This document shows positions 10,001 to 18,544 of a stretch of 64,000 bases of DNA, one piece after another; the stretch's first letter is position 1, and every line of letters starts with the position of its first letter. Made by a program: the position numbers and the translations under genes. Source of the stretch: Gordionus sp. m RMFG-2023. Lineage: Eukaryota; Nematomorpha; Gordioida; Chordodea; Parachordodidae. The notes under the pieces are model-generated. The model ran no database searches and was not told the DNA's origin. It saw only the letters and a list, made by a program, of their open reading frames with translations. The stretch spans positions 12,811,366 to 12,875,365 of the forward strand of contig NC_088777.1 in assembly GCF_954871325.1 (NCBI RefSeq). Direction: 5' to 3'.

Positions 10001-12010
10001 GGCCCCCAAATTTAAGAAACAATATTGGTTTTTGAATTTTAATTTAGCCATTAATTTAATCTCAATGAAAAAACAAGATTCTTAGAAAAAATTTATTTGG
10101 CCAAATTGATAAACAAGAAAATAGTTATTAAAGTATTAGTTATTAATTATAATAACAATGTCCGCCTTTTTTAGTTCCCGTAATTATTCTAAACCAATTC
10201 TTGAAACTAATAAGTCAGTCATTGTTAGCAGGATTTATTTAATACAATTAAGATAAATTATAGATAATGCAAACCACTTACTGCCTATCATTCGATGATA
10301 CTTAAACGTTAATTAGACCAAAACATGTCAACTATTAAAATTACGCAATATTTTTAAAAAATTGAAAGAGTACGAATATTCTCACATGAAGAGGGCGAAT
10401 ACTTTTTTAAATAACTCTTTCTTAGTGAAGTATAAGATATTAAAAATGATGAATTACTTGCTGCCTATCACACGATCATACTCAAACGTTAATTATAGAT
10501 CAATACGATATCAAATGTTAAAATAATATAAATAAATTAAAGAGGGCGAATAACTTTAAAATTACCAATTTTCCTTTTGGAATATAACTGATTTAACCTC
10601 AGGAACAAGGAGATGTTCAGGCAGACATTTTACACTCAAATTACTTATTTTTTCCCATAATATTTGGGTATAACATAACGTATTCAATATTTTCATTTTT
10701 GACTTTGCACTTTCAATTAGTGATCTGCATCGGGTTTAATTTTTCAAGCCCGGCCCGAAATTTTTTTTGAAAAAGTTTTGCCGGCACGAACCCGAATTTT
10801 TTTTAAAAAGTTTTGCCGGCCCGGCCCTAAATTTATTTTTAAAAAATTTACCGCCCCGGCCAGGCCCGAATTTATTTAAAATAGAAATTAATTTTTACTA
10901 TTACTTAAAATAAAAGACATATGTTATATAGCGTTTAGTTTCAATAAATTAAATCAAAAATTTTTATTTTACATAAAAAAATTCAATATAAAATTGATAA
11001 ATTTAGATATATTTAATAAAATTTCTAAGGTCCGGCCCGAAATTTTTTTAAAAATATTAGGGCCTGGCCGGACTCGGGCCGGGTCTAACTTTGCAGCTCT
11101 CTACTTTCAATTGTTTAGAGAGTAAATGAAAGATCCACGAAAACAAAATTTATTTTACTGGTATATGAAAAAAAAATAACTCAAATTTTATCCATTAATC
11201 TGTTATTATTTTGTATATTTTATTCTTACAAATTTTCAAAAAAAATATCTGATTGCATAACTTATTTGTTTTATTTAAAAAATATTGACCCTCCCAAATA
11301 AACAATTCCTCCCCCCCCCCACCCCCAACTCGAAATTCTCGACTAAGACCTGAATATATTGTTTCTTATTTGTTATCTTTATATTGCAAATGAAATCATA
11401 ATGATTTTGTAGTCGAGAGAGACATGCAGGCCCGTCCCTAAGCCCGGCCTGGTTACATGGACCTGACCGTATTTTTATTTTTTTAAATATATTCTGGTCG
11501 GGCCGAATATTTTAAATGGCCATTATTATTTATAAAAATTAAAAATAAATAAAATATATTTAAAAATTGTGTATCATGAAACAATATATCACATTCATTC
11601 ACTTATCATATTTTCTATTTCCATATTTTTGGTAAAAATTTATCGACTAGTGTTGTTTTTTGTGCTTTTTACTTTCCCTACAAAAGATTTAATTTTGGGT
11701 TTACCATCATCACATATTTTTAGTTTAAAAATTTTTAGAATTGTTTTTTTAAAAAAATGTCTTTTTTGAGACTAAATTATTTGCTTTTTACTTATTGAAT
11801 ATTTTCAGTAATTGTTTTTAAGTTATCTTATTCTGGAACACACAAGCTCAAAAGGACTGACAACTATCCAGCTACTTGACCCCGAACTGATGAACTTCCA
11901 CCGACGGAAGTCTCGCAACTTCAGAATATAAATTATTTTATCTTTCTTTTTCCCTTTCCTAATTTCAGGCGATTACGCATGTTGCAAGGGAGAAAGCGCA
12001 AAATGACTGA
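924..12010 (+). CDS. ADAM metalloprotease gene, 3' half: disintegrin to cytoplasmic tail (12 exons)
   Basis: Exons: 924-1085, 1183-1264, 2475-2632, 2878-2990, 3149-3290, 3524-3631, 4175-4252, 5408-5519, 6182-6362, 7154-7335, 7688-7980, 11969-12010. Every junction is GT-AG with matching phase, and the total is 1653 nt (550 residues plus stop). Order of domains: end of the disintegrin domain, cysteine-rich region, EGF-like repeat, GGSxxSGP juxtamembrane linker, one membrane segment, proline-rich tail. ADAMs are type I membrane proteases that shed cell-surface proteins or act in adhesion. The pro- and zinc-protease domains are outside the window, so catalytic competence (HExxHxxGxxH) cannot be judged. 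The GGSINSGP linker and SH3-type proline motifs resemble the ADAM9/12/19/33 group, but I do not assign an orthologue. Exon 4's acceptor and the last exon are the least certain parts. Confidence 0.85.
1183..1264 (+). CDS. ADAM exon: non-conserved acidic insert
   Basis: Acceptor TTTTTTCAG and donor GTATAT frame an 82-nt exon in consistent phase (0 in, 1 out). It encodes a cysteine-free, Asp/Asn-rich stretch ([16 protein letters not shown]) placed where most ADAMs pass straight from the disintegrin MPC into the cysteine-rich region. It is either a lineage-specific linker or an alternatively used exon; skipping it would break the frame. Confidence 0.65.
2107..2304. mobile_element. hAT-type MITE (AACGGCT family), copy A
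   Basis: Starts TAGTGTTTTTAACTGG and ends GAGCCGTTTAACATGCTA, a degraded version of the inverted repeat seen intact in 12324-12546. Flanks CTATCAAC and CTTTCAAC agree at 7 of 8 bases. It lies in the ADAM intron before exon 2475. No coding content. Confidence 0.6.
2475..2632 (+). CDS. ADAM exon: cysteine-rich domain, first part
   Basis: Begins two bases into a codon, completing the G carried from 1264. It encodes [15 protein letters not shown] and then [10 protein letters not shown]...CF, the classic ADAM pattern GxCYxGxCxTxxxQCxxLWGxxAxxA...CF. Donor GTATGC at 2633. Confidence 0.9.
2878..2990 (+). CDS. ADAM exon: cysteine-rich domain, second part
   Basis: Encodes [10 protein letters not shown]...FTSCPN, the ADAM segment GNCG...Y..C. 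The acceptor at 2878 (GAAAG) is weak in pyrimidines but keeps the frame with the previous exon. The better-looking acceptor at 2907 (TCCCAG) would shift the frame by one base, so 2878 was chosen. Donor GTAATT at 2991, two bases carried. Confidence 0.75.
3149..3290 (+). CDS. ADAM exon: cysteine-rich domain, third part
   Basis: Completes the GA carried from 2990 and reads DYMCGRVHC, matching the family motif D-x-x-CGxLxC. The later part ([20 protein letters not shown]) varies between ADAMs. Donor after AAG at 3291, phase 0. Confidence 0.88.
3524..3631 (+). CDS. ADAM exon: end of cysteine-rich domain
   Basis: Acceptor TTATTAG, which also provides the in-frame stop that bars an earlier start. 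Encodes [20 protein letters not shown], matching the ADAM pattern DLG...DPGMVxDGTxCG. Donor GTTTAT at 3632. Confidence 0.88.
4175..4252 (+). CDS. ADAM exon: EGF-like repeat, first half
   Basis: A 26-codon exon in phase 0 on both sides: [11 protein letters not shown], then [10 protein letters not shown]. The first motif closes the cysteine-rich region (KVCxNxxC), the second opens the EGF-like repeat (C...C-x-GxG). Donor GTACCT. Confidence 0.88.
5408..5519 (+). CDS. ADAM exon: EGF-like repeat second half and GGS linker
   Basis: Reads [20 protein letters not shown], the CxC...G(W/Y)xPPxC end of the ADAM EGF-like repeat, then [11 protein letters not shown], the juxtamembrane linker shared by ADAM9/12/19-type proteins. 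Donor GTAATT at 5520, one base carried. Confidence 0.9.
5735..5995 (-). mobile_element. LINE 3'-tail fragment, copy 1
   Basis: On the minus strand the frames read [10 protein letters not shown]...DEWVKRC and a RPKMT-like end, the C-terminal signature of non-LTR retrotransposon ORF2 proteins (W-FGHVER...RGRPK). Similar over about 250 bases to copy 2 at 44615-44935 and, in opposite orientation, copy 3 at 16065-16420. Sits in the ADAM intron before the transmembrane exon. Confidence 0.7.
6182..6362 (+). CDS. ADAM exon: transmembrane segment
   Basis: Completes the A carried from 5519. Encodes a hydrophobic segment ([20 protein letters not shown]) followed by basic YKIRTR, as expected for a type I protein with a cytoplasmic stop-transfer. 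The remainder is hydrophilic tail. Donor GTATTC at 6363. Confidence 0.88.
7154..7335 (+). CDS. ADAM exon: cytoplasmic tail, lysine-rich
   Basis: Acceptor CTTTAG. Open throughout and Lys/Asn-rich ([14 protein letters not shown]). Supported mainly by exact phase continuity with both neighbours rather than by family similarity, as ADAM tails are poorly conserved. Confidence 0.7.
7688..7980 (+). CDS. ADAM exon: proline-rich cytoplasmic tail
   Basis: Much more GC-rich than its surroundings. Carries [11 protein letters not shown] and [13 protein letters not shown], class I/II SH3-binding motifs typical of ADAM9/12/15/19 tails that bind Src-family or endocytic SH3 proteins. Acceptor CTATAG, donor GTAAAA at 7981, phase 0 out. 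If the donor is not used the frame runs on to a stop at 8146-8148, adding about 55 non-conserved residues. Confidence 0.8.
8583..8700 (+). pseudogene. Possible Tc1/mariner transposase helix-turn-helix remnant
   Basis: In one frame the stretch reads [20 protein letters not shown], like the paired-type DNA-binding helix-turn-helix of Tc1/mariner transposases (SVSRI...KFxExG), then a stop. No catalytic DDE/D part or terminal repeats are visible nearby. It sits in the last ADAM intron. Confidence 0.35.
9371..9508. repeat. Small inverted-repeat element
   Basis: GACCCGTCCGGTCTAAGATC at the left and GATCCAGACGGGTAAT at the right are imperfect inverted copies about 130 bp apart, and the interior is locally GC-richer. 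No target-site duplication found, so the MITE assignment is tentative. Confidence 0.35.
10718..11103. mobile_element. hAT-type MITE (TAGTGATCTGCA family), copy 1
   Basis: 386 bp, from TAGTGATCTGCATCGGG to TTGCAGCTCTCTA, flanked by perfect 8-bp duplications CTTTCAAT (10710-10717 and 11104-11111). Both ends carry repeated GCCCGGCCCGAAATTT segments in opposite orientation. No coding capacity. Second copy at 58587-58949. Confidence 0.85.
11969..12010 (+). CDS. Probable ADAM terminal exon
   Basis: A strong acceptor (CCTTTCCTAATTTCAG) after a 4-kb intron opens a 13-codon frame in the required phase 0, ending in TGA at 12008-12010. AATAAA lies at 12017-12022. The short C-terminus has no family signature, so this call depends on splice quality and phase only. 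Confidence 0.5.
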   Translation, partial: AITHVAREKAQND

Positions 12011-12323
12011 TACTTTAATAAATGACTAAATTACATGAGGAACAGAAAATAAGGGAATTACCATCGATCAATCTAATAGAAAGTGTTGTAATTCAAACTC
12101 ACTCCATTTACGGCAAATCGGGAGATTAGATAATTTGAAAAGTTATATACGGATTTCATATTCGCTGAAGAACGATCCGTGAAATGCCGAATAGGTATAA
12201 ATATATAAAATTTTTAAAAACCATGGTAGTAGAAAAAAATTTATAAACCCTGAACAAAATTTTTTTTAAAAATACCGGTCCATGCAAATTGCACTTCTGG
12301 AGGTCTCTGTTGAGCATTGGAAG

Positions 12324-12546
12324 TAATGTTGTTAAACGGCTCTTTTTGTGCCGATTTTTAAAAACGGCTAACTCAATATTTTAGCCAGAAAAACATTGCC
12401 TAAGCCTCGAGATTTCGCTAATAGGTGTCCAAACCTTTGTTCCTTCTACAAACAAAATCTTCAGGCTTGCGTAATACTATCCTGGATGAAATACTAAGTT
12501 AGCCGTTTTTAAAAATCGGCTAAAAACTAGCCGTTTTACAACACTA
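12324..12546. mobile_element. hAT-type MITE (AACGGCT family), copy B
   Basis: 223 bp with long inverted ends: TAATGTTGTTAAACGGCT left, AGCCGTTTTACAACACTA right, then inner inverted TTTTTAAAAACGGCTAA segments. Flanks ATTGGAAG and ATTGAAAG match at 7 of 8. Lies just 3' of the ADAM gene. Related to 2107-2304 and to a partial copy near 56520-56707. Confidence 0.8.
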
Positions 12547-13365
12547 ATTGAAAGTTCTAACTTGAATGAATGTCAACAAAATCTGAAAAGTGAAGACTTT
12601 TTAACCAAGGAATTTTCGTGAATTTTATTTTATATATAAAATTGGATATAAATATTAGAGTTCTGCAGGGGAATGGTAATATCAATAAAATCAAGGCCTG
12701 GTCCGTTGCCGGAAAAAGATATTAATGTTATACTTCCTTTCATATTCTTCCTTTTTTGCCTGATTTAATATCACAATTATAAAATGAGTTTTAAATAAAA
12801 TAATAAAAGTTTTTTTTAAAAAATTTGGTGGGAAATGTTTGATTAATTTTTTATATCATCTTTTGTAATTAAAATAAAATTGATATCAAATTTAATGCAT
12901 AAAATTGAGTATAAAATAAATATTTTGAAATAGAGGTTTGTTCATTAGAAATTTTCGGGTCCCAGGGCCAGGCCTAGGTCTAAAAAAACAAAATTGATTT
13001 TGTAAGTTTTTAAAAAATATAATACAATGAAAATTAATTTTTTAATATAATCTATTGGGCATAAAAAGAAAATTAGACTATTTTTAATATCTAGATCAAA
13101 TATGATAGAAAAAAAATAATCGTAATTTTTTTAATTAGATTTCAGGTCATTTTTGCATTTTTTATAATTTTTCTATATAATCGCTAACGGAATAGCATTG
13201 ATGCTCTTTTCACAAAATACGTTTGTTTTAATTTAACATATTTTTTATTATATAAGAATATTCTTATACTGTCTAATTTCTAAATATTATTTTTATTATA
13301 ATTAAGATATTATCGAAATAAGAATAGAAAAATAGAAATCGAATAAAAATTTTAATGAAAAAAAA

Positions 13366-13414
13366 ATGTCTTCTTTATTTATAATATTTAGTATGTACTT
13401 AGTTCTCCTTTCAA
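13366..13414 (+). CDS. Knottin-like peptide exon 1 (signal peptide)
   Basis: ATG at 13366, then 16 hydrophobic codons, ending one base into a codon before GTAAGC. A second in-frame ATG at 13393 would leave too short a hydrophobic core, so the upstream ATG is preferred. Confidence 0.65.
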
Positions 13415-13850
13415 GTAAGCTCAAATAAATTATATTAGATTGTACATGGCATAAGACTAACTATTACTATAATCTTGATTTACAATTTTAGAAAATATTG
13501 ATGCATTTGCGTTAACAGACCCAACAAGTCCAATTCGTCAATTCCCTAGAACTGAAAGGTTATTTTTAGTAACGAATTATTAAACTTTATTTTTATTTCT
13601 ATTTGTTTTTTTTAAATGTTTTTATATATAATATAACAATTTCTAAAATGATGGTGCAAAATACTAAAGGATTATTAGATAATTGAATATGTAAAAAGTA
13701 TAATTAGTCATTTTATTAACAGTTTTTTTTTTAAATTTTAAAATTAGATTTCCTTGTAGACCTATTAATTCTATATGCATGAGAGATGGTCATTGTTGTA
13801 GCGGAAAATGTCATTGCTATTTTAATAATAATTGTAGGTGTGTTGATTAG
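13366..13850 (+). CDS. Secreted 8-cysteine knottin-like (agatoxin-type fold) peptide precursor
   Basis: Exons 13366-13414, 13492-13558 and 13748-13850 join in matching phases (1, then 2) into 72 residues plus TAG. Residues 1-16 are a hydrophobic signal peptide (MSSLFIIF...VLL). Residues 17-39 form a cysteine-free propeptide ending PRTER, an Arg with Glu before it, as in the processing motif of spider peptide precursors. The remaining 33 residues hold eight cysteines spaced C-x6-C-x5-CC-x3-C-x-C-x5-C-x-C, the inhibitor-cystine-knot plan of mu-agatoxins and arthropod agatoxin-like peptides. Donors GTAAGC and GTTATT and acceptors TTTTAG and ATTAG are present; AATAAA is at 13930-13935. The cysteine pattern cannot tell a venom toxin from an endogenous peptide or defence peptide. 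No strong TATA box was chosen. Confidence 0.75.
13492..13558 (+). CDS. Knottin-like peptide exon 2 (propeptide)
   Basis: Acceptor TTTTAG. 67 nt encoding NIDAFALTDPTSPIRQFPRT and the first two bases of the final Arg codon. No cysteine. Confidence 0.7.
13748..13850 (+). CDS. Knottin-like peptide exon 3 (mature 8-Cys domain)
   Basis: Acceptor AAAATTAG. One exon holds the whole disulfide domain, with TAG at 13848-13850. A GT directly before the stop (TGTAGGTGTG) could be misread as a donor, but reading through gives the eighth cysteine and a natural end. Confidence 0.75.
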
Positions 13851-13939
13851 AATTTCAAATCCTTCAGTTGTTATAAATAATTTTTGTACGTCCGGTATAT
13901 ATTAAATTTATACAATATAACTATGAATTAATAAAATTA

Positions 13940-16060
13940 AAAACAACACAAATTATCTTTTACCTATTATAATTAATATAAAACTTGTAATAAGATACTT
14001 TTTCAAGGCAAATTCTATTAATAGATATATATATAATTATCTTGTTCTATTTTATTCTAAAATATTTAGAGATTTGAAACCTTCAAATATTTTAAAAATG
14101 GGTCATTATAAAATTAAAATGTAAAGCTAAATTTATAGTAAATCTTCGTGATAATATTATTAAATAAAGTAGTATAAAATAATCTTCATTTTGATTTTTT
14201 ATAGGTAATAAATTTGATTTTTAATTAGTGGTGTATAGATTAGTTTATGAAATTTAAAATCGATTTGTTTTACTTTTAGATTATAGTATTATTGAGTCCA
14301 TTTATTTGTTTTGCATTTTTTTCAAAAAAGGAGATTAATTTTATCATCATCTAAATCACACATTCTGTTTTAGCACTAAGGTATTCCCAGAAAAACATGG
14401 ATAAGAGTCGTTTATCCATAATATCCCAATATTCAAAAATTTGATGCTGTTTAGTAGCGTGTTACAAAAGTAATGTGTTTTAAAAAACTTGCAGTGTTAC
14501 TTTTATCCAAAAAAATTAAACTGATTCGGAAAAAGTAACAGGTTCTTTTCTTCGTTACTTTATATTTTATTATGATATTCATATATATTTTGTTATTGTT
14601 TAATATACTTATGCAAAAAAAATTAAAAAAATCAAATATAAAACTGAGTTTATAAAACAAATTATACTGGTATCTTATTTTATTTTTCTATTGGCTGTTA
14701 TTTTCTCTAGCAGCTAGCCCGTCAAAAATCTGATTGGATACTTCTCCTGCAAATCAGCCAAGAATGATGGAAGATTCGGATATTTCTCTTTGATAGATGA
14801 ATCAGAAATCTGATGAATAAGAAATGTATCTATATATGATGCAATATAATTTCTTAATTTTCCATTATTTTTAATGATAATAGTAAGTTAATGCCATTAA
14901 TATGAAAAAATAATTTTTACATGTCATCAAATAATGGAGAAAATTCTGATTCCACCAATATATTTATCCCATCAACTTATAGCATTTACATTCACCCTTT
15001 AATGTTTTTGTATCTTGATCCTATATACTCAGTCTAGATATCAACGATATATTATCTGAAGATTTTTTTAGAATTCTTGAGTTATATAAATTTTTATACT
15101 GTTTTAATATATTCCAATTTATAAGTGATATTTGTCTTTCCTTAATTTAGTTTTATATAGGAAATTTACTTTATCAAGCCATATAATTAGATCTTCCCAT
15201 ATATACATTCTCACATGCAGTTTTCAATATCTAATTCCTCTTCAAACAATGAATACCTATAATCTCCTAGATATAAACTAAAAAAACTTTGAATCGTATG
15301 TGATTATGCCCCACTTAGTTTCATTATCTTCTATTTCATTTAGATTCCATGACCTGGATTTTGTAGTTATTTTTAATAGGAGAAAACCTTCAATTCATCA
15401 AATGTATTAACCAACACCCTCCTTTCCATCCAAAATTTTTCTAATCTTAAATAATCTTTCTTTAAATATTAAACAACTTTTAAATATTAAATAAAATTAC
15501 AATGACTCATATTAAAATCCCTTAACCTTCATACTTGTACTCGGACCAATTAGAAAATAATTAAAATAGAGAGAAAGAAATGCTAATTTGATTTTATGGT
15601 CATTTCTGTTTTTCTTACACAATATTTAACATTATGCCACTCTGGCCTATATTTTAATGAAGCTTCTAGCTCTATGCATTTTGCATAAATAATATATCAA
15701 TTAAAAATAAAATATATTATGTGTAAAAAACCCATAAAAAAATATCAATCTCTTATTAGTGTTAAAATAGATGAACATAAAAAATACTTGGAAAAAATAA
15801 ATAAATTAATACTCGAAAAAAGCAATAACCATAAAATCCCCTATTTTATTCAAATGTCTGTCTACATAGCTACCTACCTATTTCAATTACATCTCGCATC
15901 ACCCCCTTCCACCTATGGTAGAAGTACTTATAAATATTACAAAAAAAATTATAATAAAATAATATGCCAATTTTTCTTTAAAAAATTAGTACTTTCCAAT
16001 CAGAATAAGGTATCTATAAGAAAAAAATAAGCTGTAAGGTCTACAGTCGTTAAGCTTATG
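13940..16060. other. AT-rich intergenic DNA, no gene seen
   Basis: Only short shadow frames. At about 14452-14570 there are repeated GTTAC/TGTTACTTTT motifs resembling the ends of the hAT element 44271-45613, possibly a decayed copy without recognisable boundaries. The frame at 15719-16030 is Lys/Tyr/Ile-rich with no motif. Confidence 0.4.
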
Positions 16061-16064
16061 CAAT

Positions 16065-16420
16065 GATAGTAGCCCACTAAACGAAATTGGAAAGAACAGA
16101 GATGAACATGGTTAAATGGATATGTGGGGATACCTGAGAAAAAAAACAAGCAAGGAATTGCAAGAAAGAATTGTAATACAAGTGATAAGAGAAAATAGAC
16201 TAAGGTGATTTGGAAATGTTGAAGAAAGATGAAAGGTTAGGTATAAAGATATATTTTGATGGAAGTAAGGGGATCAAAACCTCAAGGAAGACTACAAAAC
16301 GACGTGGTTGAAAGTGTAATGGGTGACATGAGTAAACTAAATTTTATTTACGATGCCCAGGACCGTAAAAATGGAAAAAGGGGGTCAGAGAGGAAACTGA
16401 TTTATCCGGGTAAACAGTCA
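16065..16420 (+). mobile_element. LINE 3'-tail fragment, copy 3
   Basis: Plus strand reads remnants of the same ORF2 C-terminus as copies 1 and 2: GNVEER-like in place of GHVER, a MEVRGSKPQGRLQND segment in place of the RGRPK stretch, and upstream ELQERI in place of the ELRAK segment. Broken by stops. The matching nucleotide region runs from GAAATTGGAAAGAACAGAG to GGAGGGG-type tail. Confidence 0.6.
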
Positions 16421-18436
16421 TTAAACAAACAAGTATTTTTTTTTAAATGCTCTGGAAGTAGTATAGTAGAACCCTACAAATTCAATATTTTTTAGCCTGG
16501 TTCGAAATCGTTAATGTAAGTCCGAGCCCATCGCCCAATCTTTATATATTTTTGAAAGCTTTTTATGAAGTTAACACTAATTGCTTTATCTTAATCACCG
16601 AGAAATTCTAAAACATCATGTTTTATATTAATTTTTTCAAGCCAGAATCCAGCCCGTTTTGTTTTGGGCCGACTTGCAGGGCTATGGAGTCGGTTATGTT
16701 TTAAACGTCTATGACAAAACTCAATGCACACTGAAATATAAAGATTTTCCATTTTTTCGAAGTTATAAAAAGCATATTTTAAATTATTTCAACTCAAAAA
16801 TATAAATATAAAAAATCAATAAATAGTAGCTGTTGCATATATCCAATTTTAACCATAAATGGAAAACACTAATCATTTTTTTATCATCATATCAAATAAA
16901 ATAAAATTTATGATCAAAACAAATAAAAACCCTGTGTAATATAACCAATATGCTACTACTTCCATATATACATTTAGCATATCACGTAAAAAAGAAATAA
17001 TCAAAATCACCGCTTATTGCTTGCAAGTATAGCTCTTTATGAACCTGCCCAATCTAGACGAACTCGTATTGGTCGGATAGATAATTTCTTCGGACCCAGT
17101 TGAGGGTTTTGATAAAAAATTTCATTAGATCGGGCTAGACCTTGGGCCAGTTTAATGTTGCATAAGTATCCTAGTTAAAAAAAATATTGTAGTATATTAT
17201 TTAAATGTTTTGGTTATATCTTTTTAAAAAAAAGTTTATGGTAGATGGTACAAAAAAACATAATGGGTAAATATAGAAATACTATATAAGTTTCCATGCA
17301 TATCAATGTAGGAGAACGTTAATAAAAAAATCTTATGATTAGCCTCATCTATCAGATATCATTTAATCTGCCAGATAGATCATGTGATACCAACTTATTG
17401 CAATTTATTAAATTGACTAAATTTTATTAAATCCTTTTTTAAAATTTGTATATTAATTGTACCTCTTGTTTGACTTTAGAAAAAAATCTAATAAATACTT
17501 TTCAGATAAAGGATACTTTTGCAACACTGCACCAAGCTTCGTAATAAATTTGAAACGTTTGCCTTCCAAAAGCTTTCAAAAACCCTATTTTCCTTGTTAA
17601 CCGGATATTCTAAATTTTAATTATAAGCTAATATGTTAAATTATAAATAAATTGTCATAAATGTCAACGTGCAAATTTAATGATGGCGATTGCGATCATA
17701 TATAATATTTAAAAAAATAAATAATAAGTCCTTTTATTAAATATATTTTGATCCATTTACAAAATAATAAACTACTTTTTTATAAAAAAAATCACATAAT
17801 AAATTTGATACAACAATTGATCGATTTGCTAACAATCATAATTATAAAAAAAAAATATATTATTTAACCTTTATATAATAAGTGAAATTACCCCGCGAGA
17901 ATATTATAAAAAAGTTGAAACAAAGGAAAAAATAAAATATTCTATAACATAGCAAATTAATTCATACGAATCATTATCAACAAATGCACTTACTTTTTAC
18001 CGGGGGACCAAAATTTTTAAAGTGGGAAATATGGGTAAACTATATAATTTGTAACCCCAATAATCAAAATAAAAATCGTGTGGTGGAAAATATAAAAGTA
18101 ACTGTTATAAGCGGGCTTCATATCGTCGAATAAATATTCAAGTTAATTTTTTTTTAAAAAATGTTTTTTTTGGTTGATATGGAAAGAATACATTAACTAA
18201 AGAATTGATTTATCGGAAAAAAAAGATGTATTTTGCAAAAATGTGGATATAGAAAACACTCTAATAGCAGACGAATATATATACACTGTACATTAAAAAA
18301 AATTTACATTTTTTAATTGATTTTTATCGAATTATTTAAATTACAATCACGTTTAAAAAATTGAGCACGTTTTATTTCTCTAAATCTAAGAATGAAAAAA
18401 AATTATATAATGGAGATTATTTATATTCAAAAAATA
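16421..18436. other. Intergenic DNA with degraded repeat segments
   Basis: GC-richer islands at 16496-16685 (CCCGTTTTGTTTTGGGCC-type) and 17040-17165 look like remnants of the same class of GC-rich-ended MITEs as 10718-11103, but their boundaries cannot be fixed. AATAAA on the minus strand (plus 18371-18376) probably serves the ERGIC1 3' end. No gene seen. Confidence 0.4.
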
Positions 18437-18544
18437 TCAAGTTAATTTATCGAGTTCCATTTTCCTGAAAATTTCGGAAGTAGAAAAAATGAATGAATCG
18501 ATGAGACCCGCCACGGTAAATACGCCTCCCACGATCGCGCAAAC
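18437..18544 (-). CDS. ERGIC1: ERGIC1 exon 10 (C-terminal transmembrane segment)
   Basis: 36 codons: VCAIVGGVFTVAGLIDSFIF, then STSEIFRKMELDK and TGA. The family's ICAIIGGTFTVAGILDSxIF is plain to see. The final residues, where relatives carry ER-exit or retrieval signals, differ. Confidence 0.95.
   Translation of the reverse strand, partial: VCAIVGGVFTVAGLIDSFIFSTSEIFRKMELDKLT

Noticed and set aside
13492-13850. Knottin exons as a continuation of the ADAM gene
   Set aside because: The ADAM exon at 7688-7980 ends in phase 0 while 13492 needs one carried base, and a signal-peptide exon lies at 13366 in the right phase.
15719-16030. 103-codon plus-strand frame
   Set aside because: Lys/Tyr/Ile/Asn composition expected from AT-rich non-coding DNA; no domain, signal peptide or splice support.
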